Shown piece after piece: positions 24,885 through 35,618 of a stretch of 64,000 bases of DNA. The position numbers were made by a program, and so were the translations under genes. Source of the stretch: Anaerolineae bacterium (GTDB lineage Bacteria; Chloroflexota; Anaerolineae; Anaerolineales; Anaerolineaceae); NCBI GenBank assembly GCA_013178095.1, contig JABLXK010000001.1:186001-250000 (forward strand), read 5' to 3'. The notes under the pieces are model-generated. The model was not told the DNA's origin. It searched no databases and saw only the letters and a program-made list of their open reading frames with translations. Each line of letters opens with the position of its first letter. Position 1 is the stretch's first letter.

Positions 24885-26216
24885 TTAGAACGCGGCGTTG
24901 ACTGTGTAGAATGAGGGATCGGTGGGCGTTTCGCCGCTGGGATCCCAGACGTATACCCAATCGCCTTCGTTGGCCCATTGGTACAACCAGGCTGAGTCCC
25001 CGACCGATAAGTTAATGCAGCCATGTGATTGTTCATACCCGAACATGGCGCGCCAGTAAGCGCCGTGCAGCGCGCGCGGTCCATCGTAGTACATGGTCCA
25101 CGGTACGTCTTCCAGCAAGTAATAATCAGTCTTGCCGCTGGCAAATGCGCCGGTCATGGTTTCAAAGTCTTTCTTCAAGCGGATCTGAAACAATCCGGGT
25201 TGGGTGTAGTAGGGTTCATAACCGGTGGCGACCAGCGTGGCGAAAAGCAATTGGTTGTTCTCGTACACGCACAAGGTTTGTTCGTATAAGTTAACCTCGA
25301 TCCAGCGGCCGTTTTCTACTCCCTCGGGGGCATCACTGTGGGGATAGACGGCGCGAATGGCGCGCCTTTCCACCCATTTGCCGATTCCGATCATGTACCA
25401 GGTGGTGCCTTCCGCTTCAACTGTGTCATAAATCTTGACCACGGTGTTGCGGGTCAATTGCTCGTTCAGGATAGCTGCGTTGTAACTGGGTTCGCGGCGT
25501 GGATTGACCAGATCGATGATCCAGCCGAAATCGTTCTTGGGCTGCTGCGCGAATAACAGACCCTGGAAATCGGAATAAACCGTTGGTGAAGCGCGGATCC
25601 ACTCACCGAGCGCATTGGTCACATAAGCATCGCCGCCGTTGTAACCGATTTTGTCATAGGAGATATACAAGGTGTTACCGATGGGAACGTAATGCGAAGC
25701 ACCCCAGCCGGAAATGGCGGAAGCCATGTCCGGGTACCAGGCGGCTTGCACACCCTCCCCGACGTTCAGCTTGGCGTAATTTTTATTAAGCACCAGCAGG
25801 CTGCGGTCGGGATGCGAGGCGATCAGCGGCTGGTCGGGGATGCTGATGCCTTCACGCGCCCATTTGGTTAGCGTTTCCGACGGACCCATCGGCAGGCAAT
25901 CGACGGGCGCGATCAAATAGACGCCCGGCAGGCAAAGCGGCAGTCCCTCATAGGATTCCTGGTAAGCCGGTAATGTCGGCGTGGGTTCGACGGTTGGCGT
26001 GGTGGTGGCAGCGGGGGTGGGGGTTTCCATCGTTGCTGTTTGAACGGATTCAGCCGTTCCCGTTTCGGGAGCGGCGCCGGAATGATCCGCCGGCAGCGCC
26101 GCATCCGGCTGCGCAGTCGGTTGCGCCTCGTCCTGTGCAAAGACAATCGACGAATCCAGCAGGAGCGCGGCCATCAGCAGCAATCCGAGGAAAATTCTTT
26201 TTCTTTTTTGTAGCAT
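24885..26216 (-). CDS. Secreted L,D-transpeptidase (YkuD domain)
   Basis: A 443-residue exported protein: signal peptide (about 1-28, ending FAQ), Thr/Pro-rich spacer (about 30-85), a middle region with SH3-like strands, and a C-terminal YkuD domain (about 305-430). The catalytic motif is S397-H-G-C400-I-N with upstream His384 in LHGAYW. These enzymes form 3-3 crosslinks in peptidoglycan or attach proteins to it; members in wall-modified lineages can serve other envelope crosslinks. The middle region has two copies of a Tyr-rich repeat. It is convergent with the M32 gene and shares its terminator. A possible ribosome site lies just before the ATG (TGAGG). Confidence 0.88.
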   Translation of the reverse strand: MLQKRKRIFLGLLLMAALLLDSSIVFAQDEAQPTAQPDAALPADHSGAAPETGTAESVQTATMETPTPAATTTPTVEPTPTLPAYQESYEGLPLCLPGVYLIAPVDCLPMGPSETLTKWAREGISIPDQPLIASHPDRSLLVLNKNYAKLNVGEGVQAAWYPDMASAISGWGASHYVPIGNTLYISYDKIGYNGGDAYVTNALGEWIRASPTVYSDFQGLLFAQQPKNDFGWIIDLVNPRREPSYNAAILNEQLTRNTVVKIYDTVEAEGTTWYMIGIGKWVERRAIRAVYPHSDAPEGVENGRWIEVNLYEQTLCVYENNQLLFATLVATGYEPYYTQPGLFQIRLKKDFETMTGAFASGKTDYYLLEDVPWTMYYDGPRALHGAYWRAMFGYEQSHGCINLSVGDSAWLYQWANEGDWVYVWDPSGETPTDPSFYTVNAAF

Positions 26217-26301
26217 TCAAACCTCATTGAGAAATTAACGGGTCTAATTGTACCTGATTCTGTTTTGGCAAAATTCAGCAGGATAACCAACTCAAGCCGG
26301 T

Positions 26302-26892
26302 TCAAATTTCAAAACGAACCAACCAGTGCGCACCTTGCGGGGCGATTTTGGTAAAACCCGCTTTCAGAAAGGTTTCCAGGCTGCCCATGTAGAGGTCGCC
26401 GGGCGCATGGTGACGGTCGATCTGGGTGGGATAAGCTTCAACCAGTTCCGCCCCGCCCTGGCGGGCAAATTCGAGGGCAGCCTGAATGGCTTTCAGCATG
26501 CAGCCCCGTTTGCGTTCAGTTTTCGCGATATAGAAGCAGACAATTGACCAGACCGGTCGATCGTCCACTCTTTTCAAGATACGCAAGCGTTCCAGAGACG
26601 AAAAATCTTCGCGCGGCGCGACTGAACACCAGGCGACCGGATGCCGGCTGCGGTAACCAATCAAGCCGGGCACGAGGCCGCCTTGAACCAGCGCGCGCAG
26701 CGCCTGCCGGTTGGCTTCACCGCAGTTGGCGCAATTCTGCTGGAATTGCTTGCGCGGCAGGCGCCAGAACATGCACCAGCAACCGCCATATGCGCCGTGC
26801 GCCCCGAACAGCGTCTCAAAGTCAGCCCATCGGCTGTCATTCAACGGGAAAAAGGAAATATCCTCAATTTGTATGGCTGAATTAGTATTCAT
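26302..26892 (-). CDS. GNAT-type acetyltransferase
   Basis: A protein of about 196 residues. The central segment (GYRSRHPVAWCSVAPREDF, then IVCFYIAKTERKRGCMLKAIQAALEFARQGGAELVEAYP) has the beta-4/alpha-3 acetyl-CoA-binding pattern (x-x-x-R-x-x-G) of GNAT enzymes. The Cys/Trp-rich start (GGCWCMFWRLP) occurs in a subgroup of uncharacterised GNAT proteins. Substrate is unknown. I chose ATG at 26892; three codons further upstream there is only a TTG. The gene is divergent from the glycan locus, whose first gene has a TATAAT at 26955-26960. Confidence 0.75.
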   Translation of the reverse strand: MNTNSAIQIEDISFFPLNDSRWADFETLFGAHGAYGGCWCMFWRLPRKQFQQNCANCGEANRQALRALVQGGLVPGLIGYRSRHPVAWCSVAPREDFSSLERLRILKRVDDRPVWSIVCFYIAKTERKRGCMLKAIQAALEFARQGGAELVEAYPTQIDRHHAPGDLYMGSLETFLKAGFTKIAPQGAHWLVRFEI

Positions 26893-26995
26893 GATATCCA
26901 AACCTGTTAACGTATTGCTTGATTATCGCATAAACCACTGATAATTCATTATGCTATAATGCTGCTACCTTGGAGATTTCAACTCGGCGGATATC

Positions 26996-27925
26996 ATGCG
27001 TTATTTAATCACTGGTGCAGCGGGCTTTTTGGGCGCGCCTTTGGCGAACCGACTCATACAAGCGGGGCATCGAGTCGTTGGTTTGGATGACCTTTCCACC
27101 GGCGATCCGGAACGTTTATCGTCCGAAGTACATCTGGTACGGGGTGACGTGAACGACCGGCCGAAATTGTGGTCATTACTGCAGGATGTCGATTGCGTGT
27201 ATCATCTGGCTGCGCGCGTGATCGTGCCGGAATCTGTTTTATACCCCAGCGAGTACAACCAGGTCAACGTGGGGGGAACGGTTTCTTTGATGGAAGCCAT
27301 GCGCGACGTGGGGGTGCGGCGCGTGGTTTTTGTGTCCTCAGGGACGATTTACGGCAACCAGCGCACTCAACCTCTGCGCGAATCCTGCCGTCCCAATCCG
27401 CGTTCGCCGTACGCTGTTTCAAAACTCTCAGCGGAATACTACATTCGTTCCATCGGCGACTTGTGGGGGATTGAAACGGTTTGCCTGCGCGTGTTCAATG
27501 CCTACGGCCCCGGCCAGCGCATGCCGCCCACCAATGCGCCGGTAATCCCGTATTGCATCCGCCAGGCTTTGGATCACGGCACCATCGTGGTGCATGGCGA
27601 AGGCAAGCAAACCCGCGATTACGTTTACATTGACGATGTTGTGGATGCTATGGCAGCAGCCTCCTCCATGCCGGATATCAACCGGCTGATCATCAACGTG
27701 GGCAGCGGAAAAGAAACATCCGTGAACGACATCATCAAACGAGTGGTGGAAATCACGCACGCCAAACCGGAGATCGTGATGAACAAGACTCACGACAGCG
27801 GCCCGGCGCGCATGTGCGCTGATCTGGGGTTGGCAAAAAGAAAATTGGGCTTTTCGCCCAAAGTATCCCTGGCCGAGGGGTTAAAGCGCACCATTGAAAG
27901 CGATCCGCGCTTTCGCAAAAAATAG
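26996..27925 (+). CDS. NAD-dependent nucleotide-sugar epimerase/dehydratase (GalE-like extended SDR)
   Basis: A 309-residue extended SDR. The Rossmann motif TGAAGFLGAP, the catalytic VSSGTIYG and the YxxxK pair in SPYAVSKLSAEYY are present, followed by RVFNAYGPGQ and a C-terminal sugar-binding region. The family interconverts UDP- or GDP-sugars, most often C4 epimerisation. It is the left-most plus-strand gene of the glycan locus, separated from the main operon by the opposing methyltransferase-GT2 gene, and probably has its own promoter. The exact sugar is not deducible. Confidence 0.85.
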   Translation: MRYLITGAAGFLGAPLANRLIQAGHRVVGLDDLSTGDPERLSSEVHLVRGDVNDRPKLWSLLQDVDCVYHLAARVIVPESVLYPSEYNQVNVGGTVSLMEAMRDVGVRRVVFVSSGTIYGNQRTQPLRESCRPNPRSPYAVSKLSAEYYIRSIGDLWGIETVCLRVFNAYGPGQRMPPTNAPVIPYCIRQALDHGTIVVHGEGKQTRDYVYIDDVVDAMAAASSMPDINRLIINVGSGKETSVNDIIKRVVEITHAKPEIVMNKTHDSGPARMCADLGLAKRKLGFSPKVSLAEGLKRTIESDPRFRKK

Positions 27926-27949
27926 ATATTTCCCGCGGGATTTCAGAAG

Positions 27950-29380
27950 CTAAATAAATTTCAGCCGTCCGGCTGCGTAGATCACCATGCGTAGCAGCAG
28001 CCAACCATGTTTCCAACGCTGGATGTTGGTCGTGCCGTAGGTGCGTTCGCGGTAACGGATGGGCATATCCACGATTTTCAGGTTCAGTTTGGCTGCGCCG
28101 AAAATCAATTCAAAATCGCCGAAGGGATCGAAATCGCCGAAATAAGCGCGATTGGCGCAAATCGCTTCGTAATCCTTTTTCCACAACACCTTCGTGCCGC
28201 ACAGGGTATCCTTGATCGGTTGCCCCAATAAATAGGTGAAAATGATCGTGAATGCTTTATTCCCGATCAGATTTAACGGCCGCATGGCGTGTTTTTCCAT
28301 GGGGTAAACCAGGCGCACGCCGTTGATGAAATCGCCCTTGCCGCTGACCAGCGCATTGTAAAAACGCGGGAGGTCCTCTGGCGGCATGGTCAGATCGGCA
28401 TCCAGGATCATCAGCACGTCTTCTTTGGCTTTTGAAAAAGCCAGGCGCACCGCGTCGCCCTTGCCCTTTCCGGGTTGTTTATAAACACTGGCATCGACGT
28501 CCTTGTGGGCTTTCATCTGCCTGCAGATTTCGTCATAGGTATCATCGCTGGAATGACCTTCCACGAAAATCAGCTCGGTGTGCGATCCAATTTGCGGGGT
28601 TTCCTCAAAGATTCTTTTAATGTTGCCAGCCTCATTCCTGGCAGGCACCACGATGCTGACGCCCGGCAGTTTACCGCGCAGCGCTGCAGATTCCCTGGGC
28701 CGGGCTACCATGAAATGAGTCATCGCCAAAAAGCGGAACGGCCACATGTGCACCAAATATTTATTGAAAAACGGCGTGATCAACGGGATGTTGAATGGCA
28801 GCAGCACTTCCACCCATTCCCGCACGCGCTCGAATCCGGCTAGATTGAGCAAGTTAGTGAGGTCCTCCACGGTCAACCAGTTTTGCGGCAGGGTAGGTTT
28901 GGCGACGCCCAGCGCAATCGCCAGGTTCAACGGCAGCTCCCACAGGCGGTTATAGAAGTTGATCACCAGGCGGCCTCTGGGTTTGAGATGGCGCAGAACT
29001 GCCTCCAGAGTCGATTGAACGTCCCACAGGTCATTGACGGTATCCGACAAGATTACAACGTCGAATTTTCTGTCCAGAGAAAAATCGACGGCATCCATCT
29101 GGCGGAAATCCAGGCCGGGATGGTTTTTTTGAGCCAACGCCACCATTTTGGACGAGATATCCAGGCCCAAACCGTATTTTGGTTCGAGGAAAGCCAGCAG
29201 ATCGCCGTTGCCGCAGCCGATTTCGAGAATATCCTGGTTTTGGGAAATATTAAATTTAAAAACCTGGGCGATGCGCCGCCGGTAATAGACGCCCCAACCT
29301 TTCCAATTCTCCAATTTTAAGGCGACTTTATCCCAGTGCTGTTGTCTTTCGTCGTAAAATAGCTGCCGGATTTTTTCCAT
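27950..29380 (-). CDS. Fusion of SAM-dependent methyltransferase and GT2 glycosyltransferase
   Basis: A 476-residue two-domain protein. Residues about 40-180 are a class I methyltransferase (LEIGCGNGDLLAFL, then LGLDIS and a DTVNDLWD loop). Residues about 238-470 are a GT2 / dolichol-phosphate mannosyltransferase-like domain (VSIVVPARNEAGNIKRI, ILDADLTMPPEDL with the DxD-like DAD). GT2 members of this sort add sugars to lipid carriers. The order, methyltransferase then transferase, suggests coupled methylation and transfer on the same acceptor, for example to cap a chain; this is inference. It opposes the surrounding locus and faces the divergent regulator. Confidence 0.82.
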   Translation of the reverse strand: MEKIRQLFYDERQQHWDKVALKLENWKGWGVYYRRRIAQVFKFNISQNQDILEIGCGNGDLLAFLEPKYGLGLDISSKMVALAQKNHPGLDFRQMDAVDFSLDRKFDVVILSDTVNDLWDVQSTLEAVLRHLKPRGRLVINFYNRLWELPLNLAIALGVAKPTLPQNWLTVEDLTNLLNLAGFERVREWVEVLLPFNIPLITPFFNKYLVHMWPFRFLAMTHFMVARPRESAALRGKLPGVSIVVPARNEAGNIKRIFEETPQIGSHTELIFVEGHSSDDTYDEICRQMKAHKDVDASVYKQPGKGKGDAVRLAFSKAKEDVLMILDADLTMPPEDLPRFYNALVSGKGDFINGVRLVYPMEKHAMRPLNLIGNKAFTIIFTYLLGQPIKDTLCGTKVLWKKDYEAICANRAYFGDFDPFGDFELIFGAAKLNLKIVDMPIRYRERTYGTTNIQRWKHGWLLLRMVIYAAGRLKFI

Positions 29381-29458
29381 GAATCCTAACTTCGTTTCCT
29401 GTTTTTTTATTGTTATGCATTATACATTGGATGGAAAAGTTAAACTGGCACAAGCTGC

Positions 29459-29487
29459 TTGACCGCATTCAAGGACGGGCTTATAAT
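29459..29487 (+). promoter_or_regulatory. Consensus promoter at the head of the glycan operon
   Basis: TTGACC (29459-29464), a 17-nt spacer and TATAAT (29482-29487) lie 22 nt before the ATG of the winged-helix regulator. Downstream genes to about 41.5 kb are closely spaced and co-directional, so this may drive a long transcript. Confidence 0.75.
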
Positions 29488-29508
29488 TCAACGACTGAAT
29501 ATTGAAGC

Positions 29509-30937
<1,429 letters not shown>

Positions 30938-30948
30938 AGAAACAGCTT

Positions 30949-31782
30949 ATGGTACGCAGCGAACCCCGCAAGATCATCGTAAAACCCACCACCGGTTGGG
31001 CGGCTTTGAATTTACGCGACCTGTGGATCTACCGCGAACTGGTCTATTTCATGACCTGGCGCAACTTGAAGGTACGCTACAAGCAAAGCCTGCTGGGAAT
31101 CGGCTGGGCTATCCTGCAGCCTTTCCTGACCATGGTGGTTTTCAGCATCTTTTTCGGCAACCTGGCCGGCGTTCCCTCGGATGGCGTGCCTTACCCCATC
31201 TTTTCTTATACTGCCCTGATCCCCTGGACGTTGTTTTCCAAGGCGCTGCAGGATGCCAGCCACTCGCTGGTGCAGAGCAGCCACATGATCACCAAGGTAT
31301 ATTTCCCGCGCATGATCCTGCCGCTGGCAGCCGTATTGGCGGGCGTGGTGGACTTCCTGATCGCATTCGTCGTGCTGCTGGGCATGATGGTGTTTTACAA
31401 AGTGACGCCCACCGCGAACATCTGGACGATTCCGTTCTTCCTGCTGCTCACTCTGGTGACAGCCATAGGTGTGGGATTGTGGTTGTCGGCCTTGAATGTG
31501 CTGTATCGCGACATCAACTACGTACTGCCGTTCCTGACCCAATTTTGGATGTATATCTCACCCATCGCTTACCCTACCAGCATGGTGCCGGAAAAATGGC
31601 GCCTGGTATACGCGCTCAACCCCATGACGGGTGTGGTGGAAGGTTTCCGCTGGGCGCTGCTGGGCACCGGCCAGGCGCCCAGCATGGTCACGCTGATCTC
31701 CAGCCTGATGGCCCTGTTCTTGTTCATCAGCGGTATGTTCTATTTCAAGCGCATGGAACGGCAATTTGCCGACATGGTTTAG
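30949..31782 (+). CDS. wzm: ABC-2 polysaccharide export permease (Wzm type)
   Basis: A 277-residue membrane subunit with a cytoplasmic N-terminus (DLWIYRELVYFMTWRNLKVRYKQSLLG is the diagnostic motif) and six helices. The family exports finished O-antigen, teichoic acid or capsule chains on a lipid carrier, together with Wzt. The ATPase gene starts 10 nt after the stop, as expected. I use the ATG at 30949; an in-frame ATG at 30913 overlaps the preceding gene. Confidence 0.9.
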   Translation: MVRSEPRKIIVKPTTGWAALNLRDLWIYRELVYFMTWRNLKVRYKQSLLGIGWAILQPFLTMVVFSIFFGNLAGVPSDGVPYPIFSYTALIPWTLFSKALQDASHSLVQSSHMITKVYFPRMILPLAAVLAGVVDFLIAFVVLLGMMVFYKVTPTANIWTIPFFLLLTLVTAIGVGLWLSALNVLYRDINYVLPFLTQFWMYISPIAYPTSMVPEKWRLVYALNPMTGVVEGFRWALLGTGQAPSMVTLISSLMALFLFISGMFYFKRMERQFADMV

Positions 31783-31792
31783 GAGCGCAGCG

Positions 31793-33073
31793 ATGAGTCG
31801 AACAGCCATTCATGTTGAGCACCTGGGTAAACAATACCGGCTCGGGCAATTTGTGGGCAATTACCGCACGCTGCGCGAGACTTTTTCTGAAAAATTCAAC
31901 GCCAGGAAAACCGAAGAACCGCGCAAGCTGCTGCCCGAGAGCATCTGGGCCCTGGAAGACGTTTCTTTCGACGTTCTGCAGGGAGAAGTGCTGGGCGTGG
32001 TGGGACGCAATGGCGCCGGCAAGAGCACGCTGTTAAAAATCCTCTCGCGCGTGACAGAACCCACCAGGGGCGTCGTGGAAATCTACGGTCGCGTCGGCTC
32101 GCTGTTGGAGGTTGGCACGGGTTTTCACCCCGAGTTGACCGGCCGCGAGAATATTTTCCTTAACGGCGCGATCCTGGGGATGAAAAAGAACGAGATCGAA
32201 TCCAAATTCGATGAGATCGTTTCTTTCGCGGAAGTCGAAACGTTCATTGATACGCCGGTCAAGCGCTACTCCAGCGGCATGTATTTGCGCCTGGCGTTCG
32301 CCGTGGCGGCGCACCTGGAACCGGAAATCCTGGTAGTGGACGAAGTGCTGGCGGTGGGCGACGCGGATTTTCAACGCAAGTGCCTGGGAAAAATGAGCGA
32401 CGTAGCCAAACAGGGCCGCACTGTGCTGTTCGTCAGCCACAACATGTCCGCCATCCTGCGCCTGACACAGGAGACGCTGGTGATCGATAAGGGCCACCTG
32501 CTGCTGCGCGCCCCCACGGCCGAAGCGGTCGATTTTTACCTGTCGCGCGGCCTGACCCAGGAAGGGCAGCGCATCTGGCAGCCGGACGAAATTCCGGCCA
32601 GAGCTGATCCTTTTGTGCCGGTCGCCGTGCGCCTGACGGACCGCAAGGGGCACATTTTGGACGGCGTGCGTTCGACCGAGCCATTTTTCCTGGAAGTGGA
32701 ATATAAACTGAAAAAACCGATCAAAGGTTTACGGGTGGGCATCTATATCATCACGTCACACGGCGAGTTCGTGTTTACATCATTCGATACCGACGACCCC
32801 GCGCAATTCGAGCAATACCCGCAGCGTCCGGAAGGCGCGTATCGCAGCCGCTGCGAGGTGCCGGCTAATTTGTTGAACGGCGGACGTTTCGTAGTGGGCG
32901 TGAATGCCAGTTCCTACCGCATCAAGACTTATTTCCATGACGAACAGGCGCTGGCTTTCAACGTGGACGCAGCCGGCGCGCCTGGAACCCATTGGCCGGA
33001 AAACCGCCTGGGAGCGGTGCGCCCGATGCTTGCCTGGAAGATCGACAAAATTGATGGAAGCGAGAAAAAATAG
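31793..33073 (+). CDS. wzt: ABC-2 polysaccharide export ATPase with carbohydrate-binding tail (Wzt type)
   Basis: A 426-residue protein. The ATPase half has Walker A GRNGAGKST (71-79), the signature YSSGMYLRLAFAVA and Walker B ILVVDEVLAVGD, all typical of TagH/Wzt. The C-terminal part (about 265-420) is a Wzt-C-like beta-sandwich, which in characterised systems recognises a terminal modification on the finished glycan and so licenses export. A chain-end cap is therefore expected; a methyltransferase gene lies just downstream. The ATG at 31793 has an AGGAG site. Confidence 0.92.
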   Translation: MSRTAIHVEHLGKQYRLGQFVGNYRTLRETFSEKFNARKTEEPRKLLPESIWALEDVSFDVLQGEVLGVVGRNGAGKSTLLKILSRVTEPTRGVVEIYGRVGSLLEVGTGFHPELTGRENIFLNGAILGMKKNEIESKFDEIVSFAEVETFIDTPVKRYSSGMYLRLAFAVAAHLEPEILVVDEVLAVGDADFQRKCLGKMSDVAKQGRTVLFVSHNMSAILRLTQETLVIDKGHLLLRAPTAEAVDFYLSRGLTQEGQRIWQPDEIPARADPFVPVAVRLTDRKGHILDGVRSTEPFFLEVEYKLKKPIKGLRVGIYIITSHGEFVFTSFDTDDPAQFEQYPQRPEGAYRSRCEVPANLLNGGRFVVGVNASSYRIKTYFHDEQALAFNVDAAGAPGTHWPENRLGAVRPMLAWKIDKIDGSEKK

Positions 33074-33075
33074 AC

Positions 33076-34704
33076 ATGGCTGAAACCGTAACGCGCGCCA
33101 AGAACATCCTCAAAACCGTATTGGGGCAGGTGCCATTAACCGCTGAACTTTATTGGTTGATGCGAGGCAGCGATAAAACACTCAATTCCCGATTTTCATT
33201 GAAGAAGCTCGACCAGCATATGGCAGAGCTGGTGGAACAGGCGTCGGCATTGAAGGCGGCAGCCAAAGCGGGCGGCAAGAAAATATTCATCTTCTCGACT
33301 TTGCATTACTGGATCGAACATGCCGCTGTCATGGGCATAGCTTTAGCCGGATTGGGGCATGACGTCACACTGGGCTATCTGCCATATCACGACTGGCAGA
33401 ACCCCATCAATCCGTTCGACCTGCGGCGCCAGAATCTTTATGCCGAAGATATCCTGGGAAAAGCCAAAGCGGTGATTAACGTGGTTTCTTTCCTGAGCCT
33501 GCATAACGGGTACAAGGTCGTTCCGGAAGACCTGCGCAGCAAAATCGAGCAGGTTTCCCGCTATGACAGCATGTATACCCTGCAAGTGGAGAACGTGGAT
33601 ACCGGCAGCGCGATCTACAAGCTGCGATTGAAACGCAACATGAGCGCGGCGCGCGACGCATACGATTACCTGACCACACAAAAACCGGACGTGGTGATTG
33701 TACCTAACGCCACCATCCAGGAGTTTGGCGTAGTTTATGAGGTAGCCCGGTCGCTCGGTATTCAGACCATCACCTATGAATTCGGCGAGCAGCGCGAGCG
33801 CATGTGGCTGGCGCAGAATGGCAAGGTGATGCTGCAGGAAACCGGCGAAATGTGGGAAGCTTTCCGCGATTTGCCGTTGAAACCTGACGAGAAGAAAACC
33901 ATCCATGAGCAATTCGAAGCCAGGCGCGGCGCGTCGCTTTGGAAAAATTTCTCACGGCAATGGCAGCAGATTCCCGCCCAAGGCGTGGAAGCCGCGCGCA
34001 AACAATTGGGATTGGACCAAAGACCGGTGGTGCTGCTGGCGACCAACGTACTGGGCGACAGCCTGACTCTGGGGCGCGAGGTTTTCTCGCAATCGATGGA
34101 AGATTGGCTGGTAAAATCGCTGCAATACTTTGCCGGAAGACCGGACGTGCAATTGGTGATCCGTGTACATCCGGGCGAAGTGCTCATCCACGGCCAATCG
34201 ATGATGGACGTTATCCAGCGCGTGCTGCCGAAATTGCCTGAATATATTCACGTGATCGCGCCGACTGAAAAGGTGAACACGTATGACCTGATCGCGGCCG
34301 CGGACGTGGGCCTGGTGTACACCACCACGGTCGGGTTGGAGATGGCTATGAGCGGCATCCCGGTGGTGGTGGTGGGGAATACCCATTACCGCGGCAGGGG
34401 TTTCACCCAGGATCCGGATACTTGGGTTAAATATCACAAAATGCTGAAAGCCATCCTGGAAAAACCGCAAGATTTCCGCCTGACGGACGAGCAGGTCGAA
34501 TCTGCATGGGCGTATGCCTATCGCTTTTTCTTCAATTACCCGCTGCCTTTCCCCTGGCACCTGGTGCATTTATGGGAAGATTATCCCAAACGGCCGATCG
34601 GCGAGTTGGTTAAATCCAAAGAATGGAAAACCTACAAGGATACCTTCAGTTATCTGGCCGGCGAACCTTTGGACTGGCAGAATGTCAGGAATAAATACGC
34701 ATAA
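33076..34704 (+). CDS. KpsC/LipB-like capsule polysaccharide biosynthesis protein
   Basis: A 542-residue cytoplasmic protein. The C-terminal half has the GT-B-like pattern of the capsule-synthesis family (VVIRVHPGE, then YDLIAAADVGLVYTTTVGLEMAMSGIPVVVVG), in which the HPxE and S/T-T-x-G-E loops contact CMP-Kdo or related donors. The N-terminal half has LHYWIEHAAVMGIALAGLGHDV. It is distantly similar in plan to the protein encoded at 48891. It begins 2 nt after wzt. A glycosyltransferase role, possibly linker or cap synthesis, is likely; donor unknown. Confidence 0.65.
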   Translation: MAETVTRAKNILKTVLGQVPLTAELYWLMRGSDKTLNSRFSLKKLDQHMAELVEQASALKAAAKAGGKKIFIFSTLHYWIEHAAVMGIALAGLGHDVTLGYLPYHDWQNPINPFDLRRQNLYAEDILGKAKAVINVVSFLSLHNGYKVVPEDLRSKIEQVSRYDSMYTLQVENVDTGSAIYKLRLKRNMSAARDAYDYLTTQKPDVVIVPNATIQEFGVVYEVARSLGIQTITYEFGEQRERMWLAQNGKVMLQETGEMWEAFRDLPLKPDEKKTIHEQFEARRGASLWKNFSRQWQQIPAQGVEAARKQLGLDQRPVVLLATNVLGDSLTLGREVFSQSMEDWLVKSLQYFAGRPDVQLVIRVHPGEVLIHGQSMMDVIQRVLPKLPEYIHVIAPTEKVNTYDLIAAADVGLVYTTTVGLEMAMSGIPVVVVGNTHYRGRGFTQDPDTWVKYHKMLKAILEKPQDFRLTDEQVESAWAYAYRFFFNYPLPFPWHLVHLWEDYPKRPIGELVKSKEWKTYKDTFSYLAGEPLDWQNVRNKYA

Positions 34705-34716
34705 GGCAGGTTTGGC

Positions 34717-35574
34717 ATGACTGAAGATTCGATCAAAAAGGATGTGCGGCAATTTTATGACCAGGTCGGTTGGCAGAAGATCAGCAGCGGCGTTTACCAG
34801 AACGCCGAATACGAAGACCTGCGGCCGGTTTCGCGCGCTTACATCCATAAGTGCCATCTGCGCGTCAACCGCCACCTCAATCCGCAGGGGAAATATCTGT
34901 TGGATGCCGGGTCAGGCCCCATCCAATACCCGGAATACCTGACCTACTCAGAGGGCTACCAGTACCGCGTATGTCTGGACATTTCCATCGTAGCCTTGAT
35001 GGACGCGCGCGAACGCATTGGCAAACGCGGGCTGTTCGTGGTGGCGGATGTGGCCAACCTGCCCTTTGCCGAAGGCGTAATGGACGGGGTGGTTTCGCTG
35101 CATACCCTACATCACCTTACCGCCGAGGATTACCTGCCTGCCTATCATGAGCTTAAACGCGTGATGAAGAGCGGCGCAAGGGCGGTGGTGGTGAACGGCT
35201 GGGGCGATTCCGTCCTAATGCGCATCTTCCGCCGGCCGATGCTGCTGATGGAGAAATTGAGCCGCCGCAGGGAAGTCGAATTGGTGGGCGGGAAGAAAGC
35301 GGAGCAAAATTCGCAACCTTCATCCTCCCCGAAACCGGAAGGGACTTTCGTTCATAAACTGGACGCGGCCGGGCTGCGCGCGCTGTTGGGCGAAGATTTC
35401 CCGGTGGACATCCTGGTATGGCGCAGCGTCAGTGTGCGCTTTCTGCGAGCCATGATTAAACCCTGGCTGCTGGGGCGCTTCTGGCTATGGCTGCTGTATG
35501 GGTTGGAGGAGCTTTTCCCGCATTATTTCGGTGAAAAAGGTCAGTATCCTTTAATCACTTTTTCCAAAAAATAG
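34717..35574 (+). CDS. Class I SAM-dependent methyltransferase
   Basis: A 285-residue protein with motif I LLDAGSGPIQY, the acidic LDIS after strand 2, VADVANLPFAEGVMDGVVSLHTLHHL, and a long variable tail. These match methyltransferase type 11/25 enzymes. Position 12 nt after the KpsC-like gene and within the export operon makes a sugar or lipid carrier the likely acceptor; a chain-terminating methyl group read by Wzt is one attractive option, but no direct evidence is visible. Confidence 0.8.
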   Translation: MTEDSIKKDVRQFYDQVGWQKISSGVYQNAEYEDLRPVSRAYIHKCHLRVNRHLNPQGKYLLDAGSGPIQYPEYLTYSEGYQYRVCLDISIVALMDARERIGKRGLFVVADVANLPFAEGVMDGVVSLHTLHHLTAEDYLPAYHELKRVMKSGARAVVVNGWGDSVLMRIFRRPMLLMEKLSRRREVELVGGKKAEQNSQPSSSPKPEGTFVHKLDAAGLRALLGEDFPVDILVWRSVSVRFLRAMIKPWLLGRFWLWLLYGLEELFPHYFGEKGQYPLITFSKK

Positions 35575-35618
35575 AAGATAATTAGTAAAAATAAAACACT
35601 TACAGGAACGAACGAAAA

